Shown here piece after piece: positions 19,648 to 27,664 of a stretch of 64,000 nucleotides of DNA. Source of the DNA: Actinopolymorpha alba DSM 45243 (lineage in GTDB: Bacteria; Actinomycetota; Actinomycetes; Propionibacteriales; Actinopolymorphaceae). The notes beneath the pieces are model-generated. The model saw only the letters and a list, made by a program, of their open reading frames with translations. It did no database searches and was not told where the DNA came from. The position numbers were made by a program, and so were the translations under genes. Every line of letters begins with the position of its first letter. The first letter of the stretch is position 1. Location: positions 97,544 to 161,543 of the forward strand of contig NZ_KB892812.1 in the NCBI RefSeq assembly GCF_000373925.1. Reading direction: 5' to 3'.

Positions 19648-20601
19648 GTGACTTTCGATGTATTTCCTTCAGATGAAGATGCACCTCGGGACGGCTTTCG
19701 ACATGGGCCCGTAAATGCTCAGGAAGCTCGCCAGTCTATCGACGATCTGGTTAGCGAGGCCCTTCGCTACCAGTCGAGCCAGGCCTACCGGGAGCTTCTC
19801 CGGTTCGTAGGAGGCTTTCGTCGATACGCCCCATTCAATGCACTCCTGATCCACACCCAACGAAGTGGTGCCCGGTACGTCGCGCCAGCGCACCGCTGGC
19901 GAGATAAATACCGTCGTCGGGTCAAACCGGGAGAGCAACCCCTCGTTGCGCTGCAGCCCTTCGGGCCGGTGATGTTCGTTTATGACGTCTCGCAGACAGA
20001 GCCCGAGCCTGGAGCCGAACACTTGCCGATCCGAGTGATCAATCCATTCGCGATGCCGCCAATGGTCAATGTGGAGCCTGCCCTAACGCGGACAATCGGA
20101 AACGCAAAAGCGGACGGAGTTCGTGTCACCGCGGTGCCGGCAGGCTCCCAGTCGGCCGGTTGCATTCGCATGGCAACGCCCGGCTTGAGTCAAGAGGTAG
20201 TAGTGAGGCGGCGGCCCCTAGAAGCGACCCAGCTTCCCATCCGTTACGAAGTGGAAATCAATCGAGACCTAAATCCTACGGAGCGATTCGCGACACTCGC
20301 CCATGAATTAGGACACTTGTACTGCGGTCACATGGGGACACCCAATCCAAAGTGGTGGCCAGACCGGCATAAGATCAGCCACGTGGTCATGGAATTTGAG
20401 GCAGAGTCAGTGGCGTACCTGGCGTACCTGGCGTGCCAGAGAATTGATGAGGGGGCGAGGATGCCAGTACACCTCGCCCAATATCTAGATGCTGAACCTC
20501 GTGTCCCTGAAGACATCAGTCTTGAGCGTATTATGATTGCGGCAGGGCGTGTGGTTGAGATGGGAATCCGATTCCTTGGTCTGCGCAAGGCTGAGCGTTG
20601 A
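19648..20601 (+). CDS. ArdC/ImmA-IrrE-like zinc metallopeptidase
   Basis: 317 residues from the GTG at 19648; a GTG at 19618 would add ten residues, and neither has an RBS. The N-terminal part (ALRYQSSQAYRELLRFVGGF, YAPFNALLIHTQRSGARYV) matches the ArdC-type N-terminal domain that binds single-stranded DNA in plasmid antirestriction proteins. The C-terminal half has the gluzincin motif HELGHLYCGH with a downstream MEFEAESVAYLAYL helix that supplies the third ligand, as in ImmA/IrrE peptidases. Homologues act by cleaving repressors or by protecting incoming DNA. Codon use is more AT-rich than in the neighbours, in line with transfer. Whether it regulates the DISARM-like operon or is an antirestriction remnant of a mobile element cannot be told from sequence. 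Confidence 0.7.
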   Translation: MTFDVFPSDEDAPRDGFRHGPVNAQEARQSIDDLVSEALRYQSSQAYRELLRFVGGFRRYAPFNALLIHTQRSGARYVAPAHRWRDKYRRRVKPGEQPLVALQPFGPVMFVYDVSQTEPEPGAEHLPIRVINPFAMPPMVNVEPALTRTIGNAKADGVRVTAVPAGSQSAGCIRMATPGLSQEVVVRRRPLEATQLPIRYEVEINRDLNPTERFATLAHELGHLYCGHMGTPNPKWWPDRHKISHVVMEFEAESVAYLAYLACQRIDEGARMPVHLAQYLDAEPRVPEDISLERIMIAAGRVVEMGIRFLGLRKAER

Positions 20602-20665
20602 TCAGTGGCGCCGCGGCTGCTCTCCGATAGTACTGGTAGCTGAATTTCCGTTTTAATTTCTGCAT
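20602..20665. other. AT-rich spacer
   Basis: Short AT-rich stretch between the metallopeptidase gene and the transposase remnant, with runs such as TTTTAATTTC. No gene or clear hairpin seen. Confidence 0.3.
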
Positions 20666-20865
20666 TTAGTTATTGGCGACGAGTTTCGCATAGTCGCGGT
20701 CGAGGATGGCGGCTCTTTCTAGGATCTGCGACGGTGGCCGTCCATTCGAACGGCTCGGTGTCTTCGTTCCATTGGGTCGATGTAGTCCTTGATGCGTTGA
20801 ATCAGTTCCGCGAGGGAGTCGAGAGAACCTAGTGGATGGACTGCCGAGTGATGATGCCGAATCTT
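20666..20865 (-). pseudogene. Decayed IS630-family transposase, C-terminal fragment
   Basis: Reading the minus strand across three frames gives FGIITRQSIH, then SLDSLAELIQRIKDYID, then QWNEDTEPFEWTATVADIL, then ERAAILDRDYAKLVANN and a stop. Joined, these match the C-terminal end of IS630 (Tc1/mariner type) transposases, where FGIITRQ and the final ...WN...PF.WT.TAD.IL block are typical. At least two frameshifts and an in-frame TAG separate the parts, and the rest of the gene is missing. It marks an old insertion at the edge of the defence island. No terminal repeats were found. Confidence 0.75.
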
Positions 20866-20903
20866 CCGGACACCCGTCGGAGAACAAAAGCGTACAACCT
20901 GGA

Positions 20904-22232
20904 TTAGCCGAGCAGTACTTCTTCGGGCCGTCGGTGGGTTACGGCTGCGGGATATCCTTCAAGAACGTCAGCTAGCAGGGCGTCGAGGTCGGCGCCGTAG
21001 TCCGCGGCGGCCAGGCGTAGTACCTGTTCAACAAGAATGCGGCCCGGTACGAGGACCAGCGGGTATTGGTCGTCGATGACCTCGATTTGAGCCTGCTTGG
21101 AGAAGGTGCCGGTGGTGACGAAAACTCCGAGCCAGCCTCTGCGAAGTCGGGCCACTACCCGGGCAACCTGGTCCGGGCTCACGGAAGACTCAGGGGCTAT
21201 GCATTTGGCCTGCCCCAAGACAACAAGTGGTGTGGTGCTGCCCGGGGAACCGACGTCGAGGCGGCCTACGAAATCCATGCCCCCGTCGCCACCGACGCGG
21301 GTGAGCCAGCCGTCACGGTAGGTCGCTCCTGAGCGGCTTAGGAGCTGGGCTGTCACACGTGAGGCGAGGTGTTCGAAGGCATGCTTGCGGCCGTCAAAGA
21401 AGCGATAGAGCGTGCGTAAGACGTCAGCGTCGGCGGAGCCTTTCGTGGGTAGTTGGTCTTCGTGGGACTTCACCCGTGAGGAGACAACCCGTCGCCGGAT
21501 GCGTGGGATGGCGGCGCTGCCTTCTCTGATCCAGCGCTTCCAAGCCTGCGGTGCATGCCTGTTTGCCTGGATCGCGGTGAGGCTGGCGTCACGCCGATCG
21601 TCGACCCACCGCAGGTCGAGTGTGTCGCCGCTTTCGGACATGTCCACGACGGCAAGGTCCAGAAGGATGTTGGGGAAGCTGCGCCCGGTGACTGGGTCAC
21701 GTTGAACGACGTGCTCCAGGCGTTCAATGAGCGCAGCGCCGCAGAACTCGACGTGACCCTTGACGATGCTCCGGCCACCCCAGTGAACCGTGCTCGAGCG
21801 GAACAAGAGAAGCGGAGGGGCCAGGACGCGTTCATCTGAGTTGGTTCCGGCGTGGAATCGCCAGGCATCCAGGAGGGCTCTGTTGCCAGCGGTGACGCCA
21901 GGCAGGCCGTCAGTGCTGGGCTTATGGTCGCCGTAGTAGCGCACATGCCCGTGGTCGAGGTCGAACTCGTCATGCCAGGGATTCGTGGCATGTCCGGCCT
22001 TCCACGGGCTGGATCGGATCGCGATCACAGGTCGCCGGGAGCCGTCCGGGCCAGCAACACAGGCGGTGGCGTTGATCCCCCGCTCCAACATGATCTTCGG
22101 CTGGCTACTGCCTGGTGAGGCCATGAGGAAGTAGTAGTTCGGATAGCCATCCAGCATGACCTCTATCGGGCTCGCGCCGCGCGCGTACCGAAGGATGTCG
22201 TAGACAGCAACCCGACGAGGCTTCATGGTCAC
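20904..22232 (-). CDS. Mrr-like (type IV) restriction endonuclease
   Basis: 442 residues from a GTG at 22232; the ATG two codons on (22226) has CATGAT six bases upstream and may be the leaderless start. The N-terminal about 250 residues (YDILRYARGASP, GHVRYYGDHKP, LLFRSSTVHWGGR) look like a modified-base reading module as in AspBHI/SRA-type enzymes. The C-terminal part is an Mrr catalytic domain: FEHLASRVTAQLL, then GMDFVGRLD and VVLGQAKC (the D...QxK site of Mrr), DQVARVVARLRRG, GVFVTTGTFSKQAQ and LVPGRILVEQVL. Such enzymes cut DNA bearing foreign methylation. Its substrate is unknown. It stands alone, convergent with the IS remnant. Confidence 0.78.
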   Translation of the reverse strand: MTMKPRRVAVYDILRYARGASPIEVMLDGYPNYYFLMASPGSSQPKIMLERGINATACVAGPDGSRRPVIAIRSSPWKAGHATNPWHDEFDLDHGHVRYYGDHKPSTDGLPGVTAGNRALLDAWRFHAGTNSDERVLAPPLLLFRSSTVHWGGRSIVKGHVEFCGAALIERLEHVVQRDPVTGRSFPNILLDLAVVDMSESGDTLDLRWVDDRRDASLTAIQANRHAPQAWKRWIREGSAAIPRIRRRVVSSRVKSHEDQLPTKGSADADVLRTLYRFFDGRKHAFEHLASRVTAQLLSRSGATYRDGWLTRVGGDGGMDFVGRLDVGSPGSTTPLVVLGQAKCIAPESSVSPDQVARVVARLRRGWLGVFVTTGTFSKQAQIEVIDDQYPLVLVPGRILVEQVLRLAAADYGADLDALLADVLEGYPAAVTHRRPEEVLLG

Positions 22233-22275
22233 ATCATGCCTGCTCGGCGTTCCATGAGATTCACCGTTCGGTCTG

Positions 22276-23235
22276 TCAGTCGATGAGGATGCTCACGATA
22301 TCGGCGACGGTACGGGCGCAGCCCCACGACAGACTCACCCCTGCCCCTCCATGGCCGTAGTTGTGGATGATCCATCCGACGGGGAGTTCCTCTGCTTCTA
22401 GCTGGATGTCCTGGCGAGTCGGGCGTAACCCAACGCGATGGCCAATGACCTGGGCATCGGCTAGACGCGGATCTATTGACCGGCACCTGGCGAGGATTCG
22501 ATGAGCGATACCGGGGTCGGGATCCCGTTCCCACACGTCCTTCTCTGCCGTACCACCGAGGAGTACGTGGTCGCGGTGAGGGTAGATCGCGATGAATTCC
22601 GAATCGTCGCCGGTGTCAGCTTCGATGAAGTTCGTGAGTCCGGGATTGGTGACGGCGACGTGGTACCCCCGGACGGGGTAGAGGTCGGGATCGGGGACTA
22701 ACTCACGGGCGCCGATGCCAGTGCAGTTCACGATGACCTGGGCGTTGTCAGCGGCGCGAAGCGATGTGATGCGTGCGATGTCGAGGCGACCGCCGGCGCG
22801 CTTCAACCTCGTCGTGAGGTACGACAGGTACTCCGGCATGTCGAGCAGGGGAGCCGAGTAGAAGGTCCCGTAGCAGTAGCCAGGCGGGAGCTCGTCGGGC
22901 CGACACGCTCGCCGATCCGACAGGAGCCGTGCCCATTCCGGCGGCTCATGGTAGGTCGTCGAAACCTCGATGCCTGAAGCGATCCGTACGCCGGTGCTCG
23001 CTTCCTCCGCCAGGTCGGTGAGGATATCGAGGGTCTGCTTTGCCCAGGGCAACACTCGGTCCCGCGGATCGACCATCCACGGCCCCCACAGCGCGCCTGC
23101 CACTGCGGATGTGGAGTGCTCGGGTGGTTCAGCGGTCTTCACAACGACCGGAAAGCCGGACTCGGCCAGGACGACAGCGGTGGTCAGGCCGATGACCCCG
23201 CCTCCCACAACCAGGATCGGATCCGCGTGAGTCAT
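22276..23235 (-). CDS. D-amino-acid oxidase (FAD-dependent)
   Basis: 319 residues, usual for the family. N-terminal Rossmann FAD motif VVGGGVIGLTTA, then SAVAGALWGPW, a central substrate-binding part with VIVNCTGIGA and YPVRGYHV, and the C-terminal GHRVGLRPTR (substrate-carboxylate Arg) and NYGHGGAGVSLSWGCA flavin motif. It oxidises D-amino acids (or glycine-like substrates) to the 2-oxo acid, ammonia and peroxide. The start overlaps the stop of the regulator gene by 4 bases, so both are one operon. This operon diverges from the graspetide cluster; a link between the two is only inferred from position. Confidence 0.88.
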   Translation of the reverse strand: MTHADPILVVGGGVIGLTTAVVLAESGFPVVVKTAEPPEHSTSAVAGALWGPWMVDPRDRVLPWAKQTLDILTDLAEEASTGVRIASGIEVSTTYHEPPEWARLLSDRRACRPDELPPGYCYGTFYSAPLLDMPEYLSYLTTRLKRAGGRLDIARITSLRAADNAQVIVNCTGIGARELVPDPDLYPVRGYHVAVTNPGLTNFIEADTGDDSEFIAIYPHRDHVLLGGTAEKDVWERDPDPGIAHRILARCRSIDPRLADAQVIGHRVGLRPTRQDIQLEAEELPVGWIIHNYGHGGAGVSLSWGCARTVADIVSILID

Positions 23236-24668
23236 CGTGACGGGACTACCTGCCGAGCGAGTGCACGTTCGAGGATGGGTAAGAAGTCTCGTACGTACTC
23301 GTTACGGCTGGCGCGCCGGAGCCGGCTCGCCAGCCGCTGGAGGACATCGACACTCCGCGCGGAACGAACGGTCTTCATGCGTTCGGTCGCGGTCATTCCG
23401 ATAGCGCAGGCATCCTCGAACTTCCCCGATGCGGCGGCTGCCGTGGCAAGCCAGGCGCCCTCAAACAGAGATCGTCGTTGCTGTGGGTCGTCAAGCGGCC
23501 GTTGATATGCGCCTGTACGAAGGAGCGCTTCGCCGCGGCGGAGCAGTTTCCGACCGGTCGTACGGTCGCCGGCATCGATCGCGAGAGTGCCGGCATGAGC
23601 GAGGGCGTAACCTGCTTGGACGTCGAGATGGTTCGGCGTAAGGAAGTACATCCAGTCGGGCTGCTCGGCGCCTTGATCGTCACTCACCATGTCAAGCGCC
23701 GACTGGTATGCCTGTTCGAAGCTCGGGACGTCGCCACTGATCGCGTACCCATACGAGAGACGGGTCTGGACGGATGCGCGCACGTTGACTGGCGTTCCGA
23801 CCGCGATCTTGGCGGCCGTCTCGCCGAGACTGACCGCATCCTCTGGTTGTTCCAAAGTCGCTGCCTGGAACGCCAGGTCGGCCACGATGTGAGCGGCCAT
23901 CGGCCGGTAGTTCGATTCGCGGGCGGCCCGTAACGCGGTGAAGAAGTAGCGCTGTGCGAGTCCATGCTTCCCGGCGTCGAATGCCATCCACCCAGCGAGT
24001 TGGCCAATGGTGGCGAGCGCGGCGATGAGGCGATTCTCAACCTTGGCGGCGTGGCCGCCCTGTCGGATGAGGAGGGCAACAGTCCGGAAGTGGGCCCCAA
24101 CATAGTCCAGATGCATGCCTCCACCGCCAGCGTCGTCGAGCTTCTGCAGGAGCGGAATGGAATGCTCCAGTTGCTCGAGTAGCGGTCCTCCATCGCCGGG
24201 TGCGAGCGGCTCCTGGTGGACGGAGATCGGCGCCGACAGGTATCCGGTGGCCTGCGCGGTGAGGCTGGCGCCGGAGATAGCGAGGAATTGTCGCCGATCG
24301 AGCAAGCCGCTCACCACCCAGTCATCGATTACCTTGAGTGTGCCACGGCGGCCCCATGGCAGGTCCAGCCCTGTGTCAGCGGTGACGACGTAGGGCGACT
24401 CGGTGGCCATGCCTTGCCAGAGTTCTGCCACCGTCACCGGTCTGCCCAGTTCCGCTGAAAGCAGCGAGGCGACCAAGGTAGGAACTGGCGGTCTCGGAAT
24501 CCGGCCTGTGTCACGCCAGTGGTACGGCGCCGTCTCGGCGATCGTACCGGCGCCGAAGGCGCGGTTGACGCGCTGAGCGAGCGTACGCGGCGACCAGCCC
24601 AGCTCATCCAGAAGCCGGTGCAGGACAGCGTTCGGCTGCCTCTTCCCCCTCTCCGCAGGTGTGTCCAT
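23232..24668 (-). CDS. HTH regulator with TPR-like C-terminal region
   Basis: 478 residues from the ATG at 24668; an upstream extension is open but is not conserved-looking. The N-terminus has a Xre-like HTH (LLDELGWSPRTLAQRVNRAF, then TVAELWQG). The long C-terminal half has helical repeats (ARESNYRPMAAHIVADLAFQ, YALAHAGTLAIDAGDRTTG) of the kind in actinobacterial regulators that sense small molecules or peptides. A short RR-less segment YLSAPISVHQ follows a hydrophobic patch RRQFLAISGASLTAQATGYL. It is the first gene of a two-gene operon with the D-amino-acid oxidase and is divergent from the RiPP operon, so it is the best candidate regulator of both. Confidence 0.7.
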   Translation of the reverse strand: MDTPAERGKRQPNAVLHRLLDELGWSPRTLAQRVNRAFGAGTIAETAPYHWRDTGRIPRPPVPTLVASLLSAELGRPVTVAELWQGMATESPYVVTADTGLDLPWGRRGTLKVIDDWVVSGLLDRRQFLAISGASLTAQATGYLSAPISVHQEPLAPGDGGPLLEQLEHSIPLLQKLDDAGGGGMHLDYVGAHFRTVALLIRQGGHAAKVENRLIAALATIGQLAGWMAFDAGKHGLAQRYFFTALRAARESNYRPMAAHIVADLAFQAATLEQPEDAVSLGETAAKIAVGTPVNVRASVQTRLSYGYAISGDVPSFEQAYQSALDMVSDDQGAEQPDWMYFLTPNHLDVQAGYALAHAGTLAIDAGDRTTGRKLLRRGEALLRTGAYQRPLDDPQQRRSLFEGAWLATAAAASGKFEDACAIGMTATERMKTVRSARSVDVLQRLASRLRRASRNEYVRDFLPILERALARQVVPSR

Positions 24669-24737
24669 AACCAGTCCCGTCTCGCAGTCGCCACCCCGCT
24701 GCCCAGCCCTACCGACCACGTACAGCTGGGGACCAAG

Positions 24738-24752
24738 TTGACAGTTTTGACA
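24738..24752 (+). promoter_or_regulatory. TTGACA direct repeat in the divergent promoter region
   Basis: Two exact TTGACA hexamers lie 9 bases apart (24738-24743 and 24747-24752) in the region between the regulator gene and the RiPP operon. They may be an operator for the divergent HTH regulator or a -35 element. No matching -10 box at 16-18 bases was found. Confidence 0.3.
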
Positions 24753-24862
24753 CATTCAACGCCTCCCCGCAAGCACGGGTAGCGGCTGAAATTGCGCGTG
24801 TCGTTAGCGCTGCGGGGCGAGAGAGGCCGCCGCATCTGTAGAGATCGGGGAAGGAGCCAGTC

Positions 24863-24946
24863 GTGAGGTCTTCAATGTGGAAGGCCGCGAACTTCATGGT
24901 GTTCGTCGTGCTCGGGTTTTTCTACGTGATGGTCGTGTCGCGATGA
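24863..24946 (+). CDS. 27-residue single-span membrane mini-protein
   Basis: GTG start at 24863 with a strong AAGGAG RBS at 24851-24856, stop TGA at 24944-24946. The peptide begins with short basic residues (MRSSMWK) and then has about 18 almost wholly hydrophobic residues (FMVFVVLGFFYVMVV) before a final SR. It overlaps the ATG of the next gene by 4 bases (ATGA), which argues strongly for real translation. One membrane helix is predicted by eye. It is far too short for most gene finders. Function unknown; position at the head of the graspetide operon suggests a role in control, immunity or as a small partner of the maturation enzymes. Confidence 0.6.
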   Translation: MRSSMWKAANFMVFVVLGFFYVMVVSR

Positions 24947-25176
24947 GCGCGGACGGCCTGGACAGCGGCAAGGTGGATTGGATCTGGGACGGCCGTCTTG
25001 CCCAAATGGGCTACACCCAGAGCGACCTCAGCACGCTTGCCCGCGTGCTGTTGCGGACCTGCCCGCACTGCGGCGCTGAGCCAGGAGCGTACTGCGTCAA
25101 CACCTCGTCCGGTGTGCTGCTCGAAGGGCTCGATACTCAGCACGTGTCACGCAGGACGATGCCGGATCACGCCTAG
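24943..25176 (+). CDS. Small zinc-finger protein (77 aa)
   Basis: 77 residues from the ATG at 24943, which overlaps the stop of the mini-protein. The centre has CPHCGAEPGAYC followed by His in LDTQHVSRR, a C2C...H arrangement like the short DNA-binding zinc fingers of actinobacteria and their phages. The N-terminal part (VDWIWDGRLAQMGYTQSDL) is not recognised. It lies 60 bases before the precursor gene on the same strand. It may act as a regulator of the cluster; not known for this family. Confidence 0.6.
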   Translation: MSADGLDSGKVDWIWDGRLAQMGYTQSDLSTLARVLLRTCPHCGAEPGAYCVNTSSGVLLEGLDTQHVSRRTMPDHA

Positions 25177-25236
25177 CGTCGAGCTGGCCGTCCATAGCGT
25201 CGAAAGATCCGTGAGAACACAGGAGGTGGAACGGTT

Positions 25237-25491
25237 ATGGATGCTGCTATGAACGTCGTACGCCCGTGGGGATTGACCAGGATGGGATCATTCGCCTCGC
25301 CTGCATGTGTGGCGCCGGCGCGGATGGAGGTAGATCCAGCCACCCAGCTTGGGGTGTACTACGACGCTGAAGGTCAGGCTATTCAGGCCGGCAAGCACGG
25401 GACGATCCGCAACACGCAGAAGCCGCGGATGACCAACCAGGATGGGAAGCAGGTCGCCGACGCGCCCGATCCGGATGCGCAGAAGGACTGA
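25237..25491 (+). CDS. Graspetide precursor peptide (ATP-grasp-modified RiPP)
   Basis: 84 residues. The RBS AGGAGGTGG at 25221-25229 fixes the ATG at 25237. The leader has RPWGLTRM (residues 9-16), close to the PFGLR-type recognition motif of graspetide precursors, and VDPATQLGVYYDAEGQ at 32-47, a conserved segment of this precursor family. The core starts near KHGT (53-56): Thr at 56, 60 and 66 are likely ester donors; Asp at 69, 75, 78, 80 and 84 are possible acceptors. D69-G70 is a favoured site for aspartimide formation by the downstream PIMT-like enzyme. The ATP-grasp gene follows after 11 bases. Exact ring pattern and leader cleavage are not visible. Confidence 0.82.
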   Translation: MDAAMNVVRPWGLTRMGSFASPACVAPARMEVDPATQLGVYYDAEGQAIQAGKHGTIRNTQKPRMTNQDGKQVADAPDPDAQKD

Positions 25492-25502
25492 GAGGACCTG
25501 CG

Positions 25503-26456
25503 GTGGATACCGGAGCGGTGCTCGTGATCACGGGAGAGGACACCACGGCCGATGCGGTCATCGAGCACCTGAATGCTCGTGGTGTACGCGTGGCAAGGCT
25601 CGACCTGGCGGACTTCCCGGAAACCGTCTCCGTAGCTGCCCACCTTGGCGGCGGCGAGGGCGTGCGCGGCGCGTTGCGTACGCCCTCGCGAAGCGTGGAT
25701 CTGGCAGCCGTAAGAAGCCTGTATTACCGGCGGCCATCTCTGCCGACGTTTCCACAATTGAGCGACCAGGACGCGCGGTTCGCGCTGGCGCAGGTTCGCT
25801 ACGGATTTGCTGGTGTATTGGACGCTCTACCGGGCTGCCTTTACGTGAATCACCCTCGCCGCGCTGGTGTTGCGGAGTACAAGCCGGCGCAGCTGGCGGT
25901 TGCCGCTTCGCTCGGTTTCGAGGTGCCGGCGACCTTGATCACCAATCGGGCCGAGGAGGCGGTGGCATTCGCGAAGGCGTGTGGGCCGATCGTCTACAAA
26001 CCGCTCGCCTCTCCGACGTACCAGGTGAAGGGCGAATTCCGCACGGTGTGGGTACGCGAGGTCGATCCCGCTGACCTGGACGACACGGTGGCCGGCACGG
26101 CGCACCTCTTCCAGGCGAAGGTGGACAAGGTTGCCGATCTTCGGGTGACGGTGGTGGGTGAGCAGGTGTTCTGCGTGCAGATCACCTCGTCACTGGTGGA
26201 TTGGCGGGAGCGGTACGACCTGATCGAGCGCTACACCGTCATCGACCCTCCGGCCGGCTTGCCAACTCGACTGCGCCGCTACCTGGATCGGTTCGGACTG
26301 GCGTACGGCTGCTTCGACTTCGGCCTTGGTCGAGATGGAACGTGGTGGTGGTACGAGTGCAACCCGGCCGGCGAGTGGGGCTGGCTGGAGGCTGAAACTA
26401 ACCTGCCGGTCGCAGCGGCATTCGCTGACCTGCTGGAACGGGGACTCCTGACATGA
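25503..26456 (+). CDS. ATP-grasp peptide macrocyclase (graspetide maturase)
   Basis: 317 residues from the GTG at 25503. Family features: an N-terminal VLVITGEDTTADAVIEHLN domain, YRRPSLP, an ATP-binding Lys in YKPLASP, DKVADLRVTVVGEQVF, and the metal-binding YECNPAGEWGWLEAET near the C-terminus. It belongs with the SAV_5884-type ATP-grasp ligases that phosphorylate side-chain carboxylates and join them to Thr/Ser or Lys, giving ester or amide crosslinks. It lies between the precursor and the methyltransferase and overlaps the latter by 4 bases. The same gene order is found in fuscimiditide-type clusters. Confidence 0.87.
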   Translation: MDTGAVLVITGEDTTADAVIEHLNARGVRVARLDLADFPETVSVAAHLGGGEGVRGALRTPSRSVDLAAVRSLYYRRPSLPTFPQLSDQDARFALAQVRYGFAGVLDALPGCLYVNHPRRAGVAEYKPAQLAVAASLGFEVPATLITNRAEEAVAFAKACGPIVYKPLASPTYQVKGEFRTVWVREVDPADLDDTVAGTAHLFQAKVDKVADLRVTVVGEQVFCVQITSSLVDWRERYDLIERYTVIDPPAGLPTRLRRYLDRFGLAYGCFDFGLGRDGTWWWYECNPAGEWGWLEAETNLPVAAAFADLLERGLLT

Positions 26457-27664
26457 CGACGAACATTTCCGATGTCGAGGCGCAGGGCGCCCAGCTGCGC
26501 CTGGCGCTGGCGGACCGACTGGCAAGGTCCGGAGACCTGCGTAGTCCCGCCTGGCGGGCGGCGGTCGAAGCGGTGCCTCGGCACCTGTTCGTTCCGGCGT
26601 TCTTCCGGTACCGCGACGACGGAAGCTATCTGTGGGAGCCGGTGACGGCCGAAAGGTGCGGAGCCGCTGCGTGGCTGGACGCGGCGTACTCCGATGACTC
26701 GCTCGTCACCCAACTCGACGGCAAGGTTGCCCCCACCGACGTGGACGAACCCGTCCAGGGGACGCCGACCTCTTCGGCGACGATGCCGAGCCTGGTCGTA
26801 CGCATGTGGGAGCGGCTGCAGGTCGAGGACGGCATGCGGGTCGCCGAGATCGGGACGGGGACCGGCTACTCCACCGCCCTCGGCTGCGCCCGGCTCGGCT
26901 CGGAGTACGTCACCTCGATCGAGGTCGACGCTGAGGTGTCGGCCCGCGCGCGTACGGCGCTGCGTACCGCTGGGTTCGAGCCCCGGCTCGTCGTGGGCGA
27001 CGCCTTGGACAGCTTGGACAGCTTGGGCAGTCTGGAGTCCGGCGGCCGGCGATATGACCGGGTGATCGCGACCTGCTCGGTACGTACGCTGCCGTATGCC
27101 TGGGTGGCGGCGGCCCGGCCCGGCGCGTTGATTCTGGCGACGCTGTCGGGCTGGCTCGACGCGTACGGAATGGTGCGCTTGCGGGTCGGTGATGACGGCA
27201 CGGCGAGTGGGTCGTTCGTGGAGCCCACCTCGTTTATGCTGGCGCGCCGCCACGAGCGGCCGGGCGTTCCCACCTTCAGTACTGATCTCGATCTTCAGGC
27301 CCGAGCTGCTGTCGTGAACGCGCGCATCCTTGACGAGCCGATCAGTCGGTTCGTGGCTCAGCTGGCCGCACCGAACGCGCAGTACGCCAGGGCGGTCGCC
27401 GCTGACGACAGCCCTGGGGCGGACTACTTCATCGATGTGAGCAGCGGTTCCTACGCGGTCCTCGATGAAGCGCCCGACGGGACGACGAGAGTTCGCCAGG
27501 GTGGACCGGTTCGGTTGTGGGACGCCGTTGAGGAGGCTGTTGCTGGGTGGCGGCGTGCGGGCTCGCCGGGCATTGACGCGTTCAGCCTTCACGTCACTCC
27601 AGACGGACAGACTGTCAGCCTCGCGACTGCGGACGGGTCGGTCACGTGGCAGCCTCCGACCTGA
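26453..27664 (+). CDS. PIMT-like O-methyltransferase of a graspetide cluster
   Basis: 403 residues, ATG overlapping the ATP-grasp stop. N-terminal VPRHLFVPAFF and DEPVQGTPTSSATMPSLVV, AdoMet motif I VAEIGTGTGYST at 130-141, and CSVRTLPYAWV; these are protein-L-isoaspartate methyltransferase features. The C-terminal about 200 residues are an extra domain seen in the RiPP-linked members. In the fuscimiditide pathway such an enzyme methylates an Asp of the crosslinked peptide, which then closes to a stable aspartimide; the same is inferred here. A small in-frame repeat LDSLDSLGSLES (about 27004-27040) lies between motif I and the next block and may be a slippage product. Confidence 0.85.
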   Translation: MTTNISDVEAQGAQLRLALADRLARSGDLRSPAWRAAVEAVPRHLFVPAFFRYRDDGSYLWEPVTAERCGAAAWLDAAYSDDSLVTQLDGKVAPTDVDEPVQGTPTSSATMPSLVVRMWERLQVEDGMRVAEIGTGTGYSTALGCARLGSEYVTSIEVDAEVSARARTALRTAGFEPRLVVGDALDSLDSLGSLESGGRRYDRVIATCSVRTLPYAWVAAARPGALILATLSGWLDAYGMVRLRVGDDGTASGSFVEPTSFMLARRHERPGVPTFSTDLDLQARAAVVNARILDEPISRFVAQLAAPNAQYARAVAADDSPGADYFIDVSSGSYAVLDEAPDGTTRVRQGGPVRLWDAVEEAVAGWRRAGSPGIDAFSLHVTPDGQTVSLATADGSVTWQPPT

